Below are positions 1 to 8,935 of a stretch of 64,000 bases of DNA, in pieces. This stretch comes from BOG-908 sp965199235 (GTDB lineage: Bacteria > Pseudomonadota > Alphaproteobacteria > Acetobacterales > Acetobacteraceae). The position numbers and the translations under genes are program-made. The notes below the pieces were generated by a model, which worked only from the letters and a program-made list of their open reading frames with translations, was not told where the DNA came from and did not search any database. The stretch is taken from NCBI GenBank assembly GCA_965199235.1, contig CBDAQU010000002.1, positions 1,984,001 to 2,048,000 of the forward strand, written 5' to 3'. Position 1 is the stretch's first letter. Each line of letters opens with the position of its first letter.

Positions 1-1030
1 ACATCTGGGCTTCGCCATCACGGCCAATACCGGCGCCGAGCACCCGTTCGTGTTCGCGCGGCGGATGAGCACGCTCGATCACCTGACGCGCGGGCGCATC
101 GGCTGGAACGTGGTGACCGGCTACCTCGATTCGGCCGCCCGGGCGCTCGGCCTGCCGCAGCAGGACGGGCACGATTCGCGTTACGACGCGGCGGACGATT
201 TCGTGCGCGCCGCGCGGCTGCTGTGGGAGGAGAGCTGGGAGGACGGCGCGGTGCTGCGCGACCGGCAGACCGGCGTGTACGCCGATCCGTTTCGCGTGCA
301 CGAGGTGGCGCATCAGGGTGCCGGCTGGAGCATGCGAGGCAGGCATTTGTGCGAGCCGTCGCCGCAGCGCAGGCCGGTGATCTACCAGGCGGGCGCGTCC
401 GCACGCGGCAGGCGTTTCGCGGCCGAGCACGCAGAATGCGTGTTCGTCAACGCGACCACGCATCCGCAGGTCGCAGGGCTGGTCGCCGGCTTGCGCGCCG
501 AGGCGGCGGGGCTCGGCCGCACGCTGCGCGTCTTCGCCGGCATGACGGCCGTGGTGGGCAGGGACGCGGCGGAGGCGCAGGCGAAATTCCAGGACTACCA
601 GGGTTACGCCAGCGTGGAGGGTGCGCTGGTGCAGTCGGCCGGCTCGATGGGCGTGGATCTTGCGGCCCTGGCCGGGGACGAGCCGCTCCCCGCTTCTGGC
701 GGCACGCAGGCAGTGGTCTCCAACCTGGCGGCGCTGACCGAGGGACGGGCCGTGACCAGGCGGGGTTTCGAGCAGCGCATCAGCCTGGGCGGCCGGCAGG
801 CGCCGGTGGTCGGCTCGCCGGCCCAGGTGGCCGACGCGATGCAGGGCTGGATGGAGGCCGCCGACCTGGACGGCTTCGTGCTGGCCCGCACCGTCGCCCC
901 CGAGTGTTTCGTGGATTTCGTGACGCTGGTCGTGCCGGAGTTGCAGCGCAGGGGTGTTTACAAGACGGCCTACGCCGGGGGTACTCTGCGCGAAAAGCTG
1001 TTCGGGGCAAGCGAGGGGAACGCGAGATGA
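1..1030 (+). CDS. LLM-class flavin-dependent monooxygenase (NtaA/DszA type), 5'-truncated
   Basis: The reading frame is open from base 2, so the true start lies before the window. The visible protein begins in the family's N-terminal region (HLGFAITANTGAEHPF), followed by LTRGRIGWNVVTGYLDSAAR. That stretch is typical of the FMNH2-dependent NtaA/SnaA/DszA monooxygenases, which are two-component enzymes that oxidise small organic or organosulfur substrates with reduced flavin from a partner reductase. About 340 residues are visible, so roughly 100 N-terminal residues are missing relative to a usual length of about 440. The stop overlaps the start of the next gene in an ATGA arrangement, suggesting co-translation with the transporter downstream. 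The substrate cannot be told from sequence, and no flavin reductase is seen nearby. Confidence 0.85.
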   Translation, partial: HLGFAITANTGAEHPFVFARRMSTLDHLTRGRIGWNVVTGYLDSAARALGLPQQDGHDSRYDAADDFVRAARLLWEESWEDGAVLRDRQTGVYADPFRVHEVAHQGAGWSMRGRHLCEPSPQRRPVIYQAGASARGRRFAAEHAECVFVNATTHPQVAGLVAGLRAEAAGLGRTLRVFAGMTAVVGRDAAEAQAKFQDYQGYASVEGALVQSAGSMGVDLAALAGDEPLPASGGTQAVVSNLAALTEGRAVTRRGFEQRISLGGRQAPVVGSPAQVADAMQGWMEAADLDGFVLARTVAPECFVDFVTLVVPELQRRGVYKTAYAGGTLREKLFGASEGNAR

Positions 1031-3078
1031 AACGACTTGTCTGGGCCGCCGTGGCCGTGATCGGTGCGGGCAGCCTGGCGGTGCTGGCGTTGCACCGCGG
1101 CGAGACGGTCAACGCGCTGTGGCTCGTTGCCGCCTCCCTGTGCGTCTATGCGCTGGCCTACCGGTTCTACAGCCTGTTCCTGGCGACGCGGGTGACGGTG
1201 CTGGATCCTGGACGGCGAACGCCGGCCACTGTGCACAATGACGGGCTGGATTACGTGCCGACCAACCGGTACGTGCTGTTCGGCCACCATTTCGCCGCCA
1301 TCGCCGGTGCGGGGCCGCTGGTGGGGCCGGTGCTGGCGGCACAGATGGGCTACCTGCCGGGCACGCTGTGGATCCTGGTGGGCGTGGTGTTCGCCGGCGC
1401 GGTGCAGGATTTTCTGGTGCTGTTCCTCTCCGTGCGGCGAGACGGGCGATCCCTGGGCGACATGATCCGCACCGAGATGGGCGCGTTCGCCGGCATCGTC
1501 TCCAGCATAGGCATCCTGGCCATCATGGTGATCCTGCTGGCCGTGCTGGGGCTGGTCGTGGTCAAGGCGCTGGCAGGCTCGCCCTGGGGCAGCTTCACGG
1601 TGTTCGCCACCGTGCCGATCGCGCTGCTGATGGGCGTCTATGGGCGGTTCCTGCGCCCCGGCCGGGTGCTGGAGATGTCCGGGATCGGCTTCGTTCTCCT
1701 GATGGCGGCGCTGTGGTACGGCGGCGTGATCGCGGCCGATCCGGCGATGGCGCGCTGGTTCACGTTTTCCGGGCAGGCCTGGGCGCTGATGCTGATCGCC
1801 TACGGGTTCGTGGCCAGCGTTCTGCCGGTGTGGCTGATCCTGGCGCCGAGGGACTATCTCTCGACCTTTCTCAAGATCGGCACGATCTGCGCGCTGGCGC
1901 TGGGCATCGCCGTGGTGATGCCGGAACTGCGCATGCCGGCGGTCAGCCGGTTCATCGACGGTACCGGGCCGGTGTTCGCCGGCAGCGTGTTCCCGTTCCT
2001 GTTCATCACGATCGCCTGTGGCTCGGTCAGCGGTTTTCACGCGCTGGTCTCCAGCGGCACCACCCCGAAGATGCTGGAGAACGAGGCGCAGGCGCGCATG
2101 ATCGGCTACGGCGCCATGCTGGCCGAAAGTCTCGTCGCCATCATGGCGCTGATTGCCGCCAGCGTGCTGCAGCCGGGCGCGTATTTCGCGATGAACGCGC
2201 CGGCCGCGCTGATCGGCACCACGGCCGCGTCTGCATCGGCGGCCGTTTCCGCCTGGGGTTTTGCCATCACGCCCGACGCGCTGACGCAGATCGCGCACGA
2301 CATGGGCGAGGCGTCCGTGCTGTCGCGCGCCGGCGGTGCGCCGACGCTGGCCGTCGGCATGTCGCAGATACTGTCCGGCGCCTTGGGGGGCCGCGCGCTG
2401 ATGGCGTTCTGGTACCATTTCGCGATACTGTTCGAGGCGCTGTTCATCCTGACCACGCTCGATGCGGGCACGCGGGTGGCGCGCTTCATGATCCAGGATC
2501 TGGTGGGCCTGGCGGCACCGTCGTGGCGGCGCACCGAAAGCTGGGCCGCCAACCTTGCAGCCACCGGGCTGGCTGTTTGCGGTTGGGGGTTCTTCCTCTA
2601 CCAGGGCGTGATCGACCCGCTGGGCGGGATCAACACGCTATGGCCGCTGTTCGGCATATCCAACCAGATGCTGGCGGCGATCGCGCTCACTCTGTGCGCC
2701 GTGGTGCTGTTCAAGCTGAAGCGGCAGCGCTACGCCGCGGTGGCGCTGGTGCCGGCCGGCTGGCTTGCTGTGTGCACGCTGACGGCAGGGTGGGAAAAGA
2801 TCTTTTCGTCCAAGCCCGCCATCGGCTTTCTGGCGCACGCCCGGAAATTCGCGGCGGCGCTGGCCGATGGGCACGTGCTGGCGCCGGCGAAGTCGGCGGC
2901 CGAGATGCACCAGGTGCTGTTCAACGACTACGTCGATTGCGGCCTGACGGCGCTGTTCATGGGCGTTGTCGTGTTGATGCTGGGCGCCGGCGCCGTGTCG
3001 ATGATGCGCGCGCTGGCCGACTTGCGTATCACGGCGGTGGAGGTGTCGGCGCATGATATGCCGCTGCTTCGGACGTAG
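1027..3078 (+). CDS. cstA: Carbon starvation protein A family transporter (CstA/BtsT type)
   Basis: This 683-residue polytopic inner-membrane protein is close in length to E. coli CstA (about 700 residues). CstA/BtsT family members import peptides or pyruvate. Family landmarks are visible, including FGHHFAAIAGAGPLVGPV near residues 80-100, GAVQDFLVLFLSVRRDGRSL around 122-142 and SGFHALVSSGTTPKM in the middle. It starts at the ATG overlapping the monooxygenase stop. Its 3' end overlaps the next small gene by 26 bases, which is the standard cstA-ybdD arrangement. The specific substrate (peptide or pyruvate) is not resolved. No LytS/LytR-type sensor pair lies beside it in the window. Confidence 0.93.
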   Translation: MKRLVWAAVAVIGAGSLAVLALHRGETVNALWLVAASLCVYALAYRFYSLFLATRVTVLDPGRRTPATVHNDGLDYVPTNRYVLFGHHFAAIAGAGPLVGPVLAAQMGYLPGTLWILVGVVFAGAVQDFLVLFLSVRRDGRSLGDMIRTEMGAFAGIVSSIGILAIMVILLAVLGLVVVKALAGSPWGSFTVFATVPIALLMGVYGRFLRPGRVLEMSGIGFVLLMAALWYGGVIAADPAMARWFTFSGQAWALMLIAYGFVASVLPVWLILAPRDYLSTFLKIGTICALALGIAVVMPELRMPAVSRFIDGTGPVFAGSVFPFLFITIACGSVSGFHALVSSGTTPKMLENEAQARMIGYGAMLAESLVAIMALIAASVLQPGAYFAMNAPAALIGTTAASASAAVSAWGFAITPDALTQIAHDMGEASVLSRAGGAPTLAVGMSQILSGALGGRALMAFWYHFAILFEALFILTTLDAGTRVARFMIQDLVGLAAPSWRRTESWAANLAATGLAVCGWGFFLYQGVIDPLGGINTLWPLFGISNQMLAAIALTLCAVVLFKLKRQRYAAVALVPAGWLAVCTLTAGWEKIFSSKPAIGFLAHARKFAAALADGHVLAPAKSAAEMHQVLFNDYVDCGLTALFMGVVVLMLGAGAVSMMRALADLRITAVEVSAHDMPLLRT

Positions 3079-3271
3079 TTTCGACGTCGCCGCGTTGGCG
3101 CGCGGCGTCGGGCAGACGGCGCAGCTGATGGTGGGCGTGCCCGATTACGAAACCTACCTGGCGCATATGTCCGCGAACCATCCCGACCGGCAGCCGATGA
3201 CGCGGAAGGCGTTTTTCCGCGAACGTCAGGCGGCGCGCTACGGCGCGGGCGGCGGGATGCGCTGCTGCTGA
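3053..3271 (+). CDS. YbdD/YjiX family small protein
   Basis: This 72-residue cytoplasmic protein belongs to the YbdD/YjiX family (DUF466), which is almost always found directly downstream of cstA/btsT-type transporters and is thought to act with them. The conserved core GVPDYETYLAHM and HPDRQPMTRKAFFRERQAARYG is intact. The start ATG lies inside the transporter's last codons, with GGAGGTG about ten bases upstream, so translation is probably coupled. The protein ends in Cys-Cys. The molecular role of the family is not well defined. Confidence 0.93.
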   Translation: MICRCFGRSFDVAALARGVGQTAQLMVGVPDYETYLAHMSANHPDRQPMTRKAFFRERQAARYGAGGGMRCC

Positions 3272-3283
3272 ACGCTGCCCGGG

Positions 3284-3703
3284 TCAGAGCAGGGCGAGCG
3301 ATGCGAGCTCTCGCCGCAGCGTTTCGGGCAGCATCGGGGCGGTGCCGTCGTCATGGGCAAGGTCGGCCGGCGCTTCCTCGGCTCGCAAATAGCGCCATCC
3401 CTGGAACGGTTTGACGAAGCGGGCGTGCACGGGAACCAGCAGCGGGTCGAGCACGAGGTCGGTGCAGCGCGTGCCGTCCTCGCGCGTGCCGGGCACGATG
3501 TCGAGCACGGGCTGGCGGGCGGTGACCAGGCGGTTGATCACCCAGTAGATCGATCCGCCGCCCGTGATCTCGTCGGCGCGCCTCGGGAAATTCCGGGTGC
3601 GATGGACCAGAGGCGGCGCTTCGGCGGCGCGGCTGGCCTGCCATCGCCGCAACTCGTCGAGGCTGGCGACGCCGACACAGAGTTTTATGAGGTGCAGCGG
3701 CAT
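3284..3703 (-). CDS. DUF1489 family protein
   Basis: This protein of about 139 residues matches the DUF1489 family, a short conserved cytoplasmic protein of alphaproteobacteria without an assigned function. It starts MPLHLIKLCVGVASLDEL and has a middle stretch GSIYWVINRLVTARQPVLDI, both characteristic of the family. The reading frame stays open upstream of the chosen ATG, but that extension has no family resemblance and would run antisense through the neighbour. The start codon shares two bases with the divergent DUF2459 gene (CATG at 3701-3704), so the pair has no intergenic promoter space. Confidence 0.85.
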   Translation of the reverse strand: MPLHLIKLCVGVASLDELRRWQASRAAEAPPLVHRTRNFPRRADEITGGGSIYWVINRLVTARQPVLDIVPGTREDGTRCTDLVLDPLLVPVHARFVKPFQGWRYLRAEEAPADLAHDDGTAPMLPETLRRELASLALL

Positions 3704-4373
3704 GATACGGCCACGTAGCACGCGCCGGCATGCGATTCGCAGCCCCCGCCTGCTACGCTGCCTGGCTGTTTGCTGGCTGACAACGTCATGCGCTGGGCCG
3801 CGCCGGTCGCCCTGTCCCGCCGCCGGATCCGCGCCGGACAGTGTGACCGTGTTCAGCCGGGGCTGGCATACCGACATCGCCCTGCCGGCCAGCCGGCTGA
3901 CGGGCGGGCTCGCCGCCTTCCGCCGGGTGTTCCCTGGGGCGCGGACCATCGTGTTCGGCTACGGCAAGCGCACCTTCATGACGGCCAGGGCGGACCGGTT
4001 GAGCGAGTACCTGCTTGGGCCGTTTCCAGGACCCGCCGTGATCGAGGTGTTCGCCCTGTCCACGACGCCGGAGCAGGCCTACGGGCCTGCCGATCTGGTG
4101 ACGCTGAGCCTGCCTGCCGGCGGCGCAGAGAGGCTGTCGGATTTTCTCTGGGCCGACCTGGACCGCGACGGCCGGGACCCGCGCCTGGTCGGGCCTGGCT
4201 CGTTCGCCGGCAGCCTGTTCTACGCCGCCCGCAGCGAATACGGGTTGGGCCACACCTGCAACAACTGGGTCGCCCAGGCGCTCCACGCGTCCGGGCTGCC
4301 GGTTGCGGCGAGTGGCGTGGTGTTCTCGGGCCAGGTCATGCAGCGCGCCGAAGCAGCAGCGCAGCGGTGCTGA
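3702..4373 (+). CDS. TIGR02117/DUF2459 family putative lipoprotein
   Basis: This protein of about 223 residues resembles the TIGR02117 family (DUF2459, urease-cluster-related hypothetical proteins). Recognisable parts are the N-terminal core VTVFSRGWHTDIALPA and the HTCNNWVAQALHASGLPV motif near the C terminus, whose Cys and His suggest a papain-like or NlpC-like fold (inference). The N terminus has a short basic stretch, then LRCLAVCWLTTSC, a plausible lipobox, which would give an outer-membrane or periplasmic lipoprotein. The ATG overlaps head-to-head with the DUF1489 start. No other in-frame ATG, GTG or TTG precedes the signal region, although no good ribosome-binding site is visible. The gene is followed by a hairpin repeat that probably ends transcription. 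Confidence 0.75.
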   Translation: MIRPRSTRRHAIRSPRLLRCLAVCWLTTSCAGPRRSPCPAAGSAPDSVTVFSRGWHTDIALPASRLTGGLAAFRRVFPGARTIVFGYGKRTFMTARADRLSEYLLGPFPGPAVIEVFALSTTPEQAYGPADLVTLSLPAGGAERLSDFLWADLDRDGRDPRLVGPGSFAGSLFYAARSEYGLGHTCNNWVAQALHASGLPVAASGVVFSGQVMQRAEAAAQRC

Positions 4374-4375
4374 TT

Positions 4376-4462
4376 TGCAAAAAGGACCAAAAAACCCCTG
4401 TTCATTTAATCCGCGACAGCCAGACAAAGGTTTTTTGCTTCTTTTTTGCAAAAAAGAAGGAC
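4376..4462. repeat. Intergenic hairpin repeat (copy A)
   Basis: Two motifs occur in tandem. The first, TTGCAAAAAGGACCAAAAAA, recurs at 34698-34717. The second is the perfect hairpin CTTCTTTTTT-GC-AAAAAAGAAG (4438-4459), and a related hairpin lies at 51924-51945. The element sits directly after a gene stop, so it may terminate transcription, but no classic GC stem is present. Similar T/A-rich hairpins seem to be dispersed in related genomes; that is recollection and was not tested. Confidence 0.7.
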
Positions 4463-4577
4463 TTGCCTTCGGTTTGGGTATGTCGATCCTGAGGCCGATT
4501 GGTAGGACATCAAGGCTAAGCCGGGCGACTCGCGGTCAAGACCGAAGCAGGCGCTCCGCACCTGAAGCGATCATCCC

Positions 4578-4742
4578 CTAGCAGGGCGGGCGGGTGCCGT
4601 TGCTGCAAACTGCGTCTGCGCCGGGCGGCACGACGACCGTTGCGCCTGGCGAGCTGCCGCCACCGCCGAAGCTGGAGCTGCATGCGGCCAGGGCGGCCAG
4701 CGCCAGGCCGAGACAGGCGGCGCGGGTGAACAGGATCATCAT
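4578..4742 (-). CDS. Small lipoprotein, hypothetical
   Basis: This 54-residue protein has a clear lipoprotein signal: LGLALAALAACSSSFGGG, with the lipobox cysteine after ALAA. A Gly/Ser linker follows, and then a short mature part ending SNGTRPPC. Two adjacent ATG codons begin the frame and the first is used here. Short lipoproteins with a terminal PPC and a VVVPPGA-like stretch are, to my knowledge, common in Acetobacteraceae; their function is unknown. It stands alone, transcribed away from the hydrolase gene at 4873. Confidence 0.65.
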   Translation of the reverse strand: MMILFTRAACLGLALAALAACSSSFGGGGSSPGATVVVPPGADAVCSNGTRPPC

Positions 4743-4872
4743 GGCGGCGCTGCTTTCGACCAGTTTGATGGTGATTGGAACGCGTTCGAGGCTCCCGGTT
4801 GCAGCGCGGCCCCGGCCTTGCCTTATCGGCTGCCCGATGATGGCATGACCGCAAACGTACAGGGCACCAGAG

Positions 4873-5838
4873 ATGACGCAGCAGCATGTGCAGGCCAACG
4901 GGGTGTCCCTGGCCGTCCAGGTCGAGGGGTCCGGGCCGCTGGTCGTGCTGATGCATGGCTGGCCCGAGCTGGGCCTGAGCTGGCGCCACCAGGTCCCTGC
5001 TCTGGCGGCCGCTGGCTACTGCGTGGCCGTGCCGGACATGCGCGGCTATGGCGGCAGCGACAAGCCAGACGCGGTGGACGCCTACACGCTGGACACGCTG
5101 GCCGACGACATGCAGGCGCTGGCGCGCGCGCTCGGCGCTGAGCGTTGGGTGGCGATCGGGCATGATTGGGGCGCGCCGGTGGCCTGGCGCTGCGCGCTGC
5201 GCTTCCCGGAGCACGTCGCCGCCGTGTTCGGGATGAGCGTTCCGCACGCCAAGCCGTCGCGCACCCCATTCTTCGACATCATCGAGGAGCGGTTCCCGGA
5301 CCGCTTCTTCTACATGCGCTATTTCCAGCAGGAGGGGGCGGCGGAGGCGGAGCTGGCCGGCAGCGACCTGCCCGAAGCGCTGCGCAGCATCTACTACAGC
5401 GCCAGCGGCCTCGGCATCATGGCCGTCGCAGGCCGCTCGGTGCCGAGGGACGCGAAACTGCTGGACAGTTTTGTTCCCGCACCTCCAGGTCCGCTGCCCT
5501 TCATGTCGGAGGCCGAGCTGGCGGCATACGCCGCGGCGTTCCAAGCGGGCGGCTGGCGCGGCCCGCTGAACTGGTACCGCAATTTCGACCGCAACGCGGC
5601 CGATGCGCGCGCCTATGGCGACACCATCATCCACCAGCCCGCCGGTTTCCTGGCGGGAGAGTACGAGGCGGTGCTCTACATGCTTCCCGGCCAGTTGGAG
5701 AACATGCGCGCCCACTGTGCCGATCTGCGCATGGAGTGCCGGCCGGCGGGCGCCGGGCACTGGATACAGCAGGAGCGGCCCGAGGAGACCAATGCGGCGC
5801 TGGTCGAATTCCTGGGCGGCGTGAGGGATCGGCTGTGA
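4873..5838 (+). CDS. Alpha/beta hydrolase, epoxide-hydrolase-like
   Basis: This 321-residue cytoplasmic enzyme belongs to the soluble epoxide hydrolase branch of the alpha/beta-hydrolase fold. The oxyanion motif HGWPE is at residues 28-32, and the nucleophile elbow GHDWG is at 96-100 with Asp98 as nucleophile. The Asp (not Ser) nucleophile is typical of epoxide hydrolases and haloalkane dehalogenases. The catalytic His lies in GAGHWIQQERPEE near the C terminus. HGWPE favours an epoxide hydrolase over a dehalogenase. The stop overlaps the putA GTG start by four bases, so the two genes are probably translated together, although no metabolic link with proline is obvious. Confidence 0.88.
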   Translation: MTQQHVQANGVSLAVQVEGSGPLVVLMHGWPELGLSWRHQVPALAAAGYCVAVPDMRGYGGSDKPDAVDAYTLDTLADDMQALARALGAERWVAIGHDWGAPVAWRCALRFPEHVAAVFGMSVPHAKPSRTPFFDIIEERFPDRFFYMRYFQQEGAAEAELAGSDLPEALRSIYYSASGLGIMAVAGRSVPRDAKLLDSFVPAPPGPLPFMSEAELAAYAAAFQAGGWRGPLNWYRNFDRNAADARAYGDTIIHQPAGFLAGEYEAVLYMLPGQLENMRAHCADLRMECRPAGAGHWIQQERPEETNAALVEFLGGVRDRL

Positions 5839-8800
5839 ACGCGGTGCCCGGCCTGGCCGCGTTCCGCCCGCCCTACGCGCCCGACGATGGCGCGCTGGCG
5901 GCGGATTTCTTCGCCACCGCCACGCTGCCGCCGGCCCGGGAGGCGCGCATCGACCAGGAAGCGCGCCGGCTGGTCGGCGCCATCCGCGCCAGCGCGTCCG
6001 GCATCGGCGGGATCGAGGCGCTGCTGCGGGAATACTCGCTGTCGACACCCGAGGGGCTGGCGCTGATGGTGCTGGCCGAGGGGCTGCTGCGTGTGCCGGA
6101 CGACGCGACCGCCGACCTGCTGATCGAGGACAAGCTCGGCCAGGGCGGGTTTGCGCAAGGCCCCGGCACGAAGCCCGACTCGCTGCTGGTCGGCGCGTCC
6201 GCCTGGGCGCTAGGCCTGGGCGCCCGGCTGGTAAGCGCCACGGACACGCCCGAGGGGATCATGCGCGGCGTGGTGCGCCGGCTGGGCTTGCCGACGGTGC
6301 GCGCGGCGATGCGCCAGGCGATGCGGGTGATGGGCAGCCATTTCGTGCTCGGCCAGACCATCGACGAAGCGCTCAACCGGGCGGGTTCGCGAGCTGGCAG
6401 AATTTTCCGGTATAGTTTCGACATGCTGGGCGAGGGTGCCCGCACTGCCGAGGATGCGGCGCACTACCAGGCGAGTTATTCGGCCGCGATCGAGGCGATC
6501 GGGCGTGCCGCCGGCAACAAGCCCTTGCCGGACCGGCCGGGCATCAGCGTCAAGCTCTCCGCGCTGCACCCGCGCTACGAGGCGGTATCCCGCGCGCGCG
6601 TCATGGAGGAACTTGTGCCGCAGGTGCGCGCGCTGGCCCGCAGCGCCAGCCTGCACGGCCTGAACTTCACCGTCGATGCCGAGGAGGCGGACCGGCTGGA
6701 GCTGTCGCTGGACGTGATCGCGGCCGTTGCCGCCGACCGCCAGCTTTCGGGATGGGACGGGTTCGGCCTGGCGGTGCAGGCCTATGGCAAGCGGGCGCGC
6801 GAGACGATCGACTGGGTGGGGGGGCTGGCCGAACGCCTCGACAGGCGGTTCATGGTGCGGCTGGTGAAGGGCGCCTACTGGGACACCGAGATCAAGCGCG
6901 CGCAGGAACGCGGATTGGCCGACTACCCGGTGTTCACCCGCAAGCCGATGACCGACCTCAGCTACATGGCGTGCGCGGACCAGCTGCTGTCGCTGCGGGC
7001 TCGGGGAGTGTATCCGCAATTTGCCACCCACAACGCGCTGACGGTGGCCAGCGTGACCGAGCGCGCCGGCGACACCGAAGGCTACGAGTTTCAGCGCCTG
7101 CACGGCATGGGCGACGCGCTGTACGGCGCGCTGCTGGAGGCGCATCCCGGCATCGGCGTGCGCACCTACGCGCCGGTTGGCGTGCACCGCGACCTGCTTG
7201 CCTACCTGGTGCGCCGCCTGCTGGAGAACGGGGCGAACTCCTCCTTCGTGTCGGTGGCGGCGGACGCGGACGTGCCGGTGGAGACGCTGCTGCGCCGGCC
7301 AGCCGTGATCGTTGGCTCGCCGGAGCGCGCGCGCAACGCATCGCTGCCGCTGCCGTCTGCGCTGTTCGGCGACGGGCGGCGCAACTCGGCGGGCGTGGAG
7401 TTCGGCGATGCGGCCGCGCTGGACGCATTGCTGGACGATGTGGCGCGGCACGAGGGTGCCGGCTCTGCGGCGCCGGTGATCGATGGTGTGGAGCAGGCTG
7501 GCGCGTCCCGTCCGGCGCTGTCCCCGGTGGACGGCGTTCGCCCGCTTGGCCAGGTGACGGACGCGACGGGGGAGGTCGCCGATGCGGCGATGCAGGCCGC
7601 CCAGGCCGGTTTCCGCGGCTGGCAGGGCACGCCCGCCGCCCTGCGCGCGGCGGCGCTGGAGCGCGCGGCCGACCTGCTGGAGGCGCAGCGCGGCCGGCTG
7701 CTGTTCCTGCTGGCCGAGGAGGGCGGCAAGACGTTGGACGACGGCCTGGCCGAGATACGCGAGGCAGTGGATTTCCTGCGCTATTACGCGTCGCAGGCCA
7801 GACGGCTCTACGGCGAGGGCGAAACGCTGCCTGGCCCGACGGGCGAGCGCAACGTGCTGCGCCATCGCGGGCGAGGCGCCTGGCTGTGCATTTCGCCGTG
7901 GAACTTCCCGCTCGCGATCTTCCTGGGCCAGGTCGGCGCGGCGCTGGCGGCGGGCAACAGCGTGGTCGCCAAGCCCGCCGAGCAGACGCCGCTGATCGCC
8001 GCCGAGGCGGTACGCCTGCTGCACCAGGCCGGCGTGCCTGCGGGCGCGCTGCACCTGGTGATCGGCGACGGCGCCATCGGCGCGCGCCTGGCCGCGCATC
8101 CGGCGGTGGCGGGGGTGGCCTTTACCGGCTCCACCCCGGCCGCCAGGTCGATCAACCGCGCTCTGGCGGCCAAGGACGGGCCGATCGTGCCGTTGATCGC
8201 GGAGACCGGCGGCATCAACGCGATGATCGTGGACGCGACGGCACTGCCCGAGCAGGTGGTCGACGATGCGGTGACGAGCGCGTTCCGCAGCGCCGGCCAG
8301 CGCTGCTCGGCGCTGCGCCTGCTCTGCGTGCAGGACGATGTTTCGGAGCGCGTGATCGCGATGCTGGTCGGCGCGGCGCGGGAACTCAAGCTCGGCGACC
8401 CGCGCGACCCGAGCGTGCATGTCGGCCCGGTGGTCGATGCCGACGCGCAGGCGCGTCTGCTGGAGCACATCGCTCGGATGAAGGCGACCGCGCGCACGCA
8501 CTACGCCGGCGAGGCGCCGTCGCGCGGCTTCTTCGTCGCCCCGCACATCTTCGAGCTCGACCGGCCGCGCGACCTGGCCGAAGAGATCTTCGGGCCGGTG
8601 CTGCATGTGGTGCGCTACAGGGCGTCCGAGCAGGACGCGCTGCTCGACGCGCTGGACGCGACCGGCTACGGCCTGACGCTGGGCATCCACACCCGCATCG
8701 ACGCCGCGGCCGAACGGATCGCCGCGCGCCTGTCCACCGGCAACGTCTACGTCAACCGCAACATGATCGGCGCGGTGGTGGGCGTGCAGCCGTTCGGCGG

Positions 8801-8933
8801 CTCCGGCCTGTCCGGCACGGGTCCGAAGGCGGGCGGGCCGGATTACCTGCGCCGCTTCGGCGTCGAGCAAACCGTGTCGGTCAACACGGCGGCGGCCGGC
8901 GGCAACGCGGCGCTGCTGGCGGCGGAGGAGTGA
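5835..8933 (+). CDS. putA: Bifunctional proline dehydrogenase / L-glutamate gamma-semialdehyde dehydrogenase
   Basis: This 1032-residue enzyme oxidises proline to glutamate in two steps. The N-terminal FAD-dependent proline dehydrogenase barrel shows FTVDAEEADRLELSLDV, RFMVRLVKGAYWDTEIKRAQ and YPQFATHNALTVASV. The C-terminal aldehyde dehydrogenase shows ISPWNFPLAIFLGQV, the NAD-fold FTGSTPAARSI, the general base in ETGGINAM (about Glu789) and the catalytic cysteine in SAGQRCSALR (about Cys823). The length and start leave no room for the ribbon-helix-helix DNA-binding domain of enteric PutA, so this is the minimal, non-regulatory type. The GTG start overlaps the hydrolase stop (GTGA). Confidence 0.97.
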   Translation: MNAVPGLAAFRPPYAPDDGALAADFFATATLPPAREARIDQEARRLVGAIRASASGIGGIEALLREYSLSTPEGLALMVLAEGLLRVPDDATADLLIEDKLGQGGFAQGPGTKPDSLLVGASAWALGLGARLVSATDTPEGIMRGVVRRLGLPTVRAAMRQAMRVMGSHFVLGQTIDEALNRAGSRAGRIFRYSFDMLGEGARTAEDAAHYQASYSAAIEAIGRAAGNKPLPDRPGISVKLSALHPRYEAVSRARVMEELVPQVRALARSASLHGLNFTVDAEEADRLELSLDVIAAVAADRQLSGWDGFGLAVQAYGKRARETIDWVGGLAERLDRRFMVRLVKGAYWDTEIKRAQERGLADYPVFTRKPMTDLSYMACADQLLSLRARGVYPQFATHNALTVASVTERAGDTEGYEFQRLHGMGDALYGALLEAHPGIGVRTYAPVGVHRDLLAYLVRRLLENGANSSFVSVAADADVPVETLLRRPAVIVGSPERARNASLPLPSALFGDGRRNSAGVEFGDAAALDALLDDVARHEGAGSAAPVIDGVEQAGASRPALSPVDGVRPLGQVTDATGEVADAAMQAAQAGFRGWQGTPAALRAAALERAADLLEAQRGRLLFLLAEEGGKTLDDGLAEIREAVDFLRYYASQARRLYGEGETLPGPTGERNVLRHRGRGAWLCISPWNFPLAIFLGQVGAALAAGNSVVAKPAEQTPLIAAEAVRLLHQAGVPAGALHLVIGDGAIGARLAAHPAVAGVAFTGSTPAARSINRALAAKDGPIVPLIAETGGINAMIVDATALPEQVVDDAVTSAFRSAGQRCSALRLLCVQDDVSERVIAMLVGAARELKLGDPRDPSVHVGPVVDADAQARLLEHIARMKATARTHYAGEAPSRGFFVAPHIFELDRPRDLAEEIFGPVLHVVRYRASEQDALLDALDATGYGLTLGIHTRIDAAAERIAARLSTGNVYVNRNMIGAVVGVQPFGGSGLSGTGPKAGGPDYLRRFGVEQTVSVNTAAAGGNAALLAAEE

Positions 8934-8935
8934 GG

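Noticed and set aside
970..2418. Long minus-strand open frame opposite the CstA gene
   Set aside because: It is low-complexity, Arg/His/Gln-rich and runs antisense to a clear transporter; high GC creates such frames.
6210..8870. 886-codon minus-strand open frame
   Set aside because: It is antisense to the well-supported putA, with no family resemblance and biased composition.
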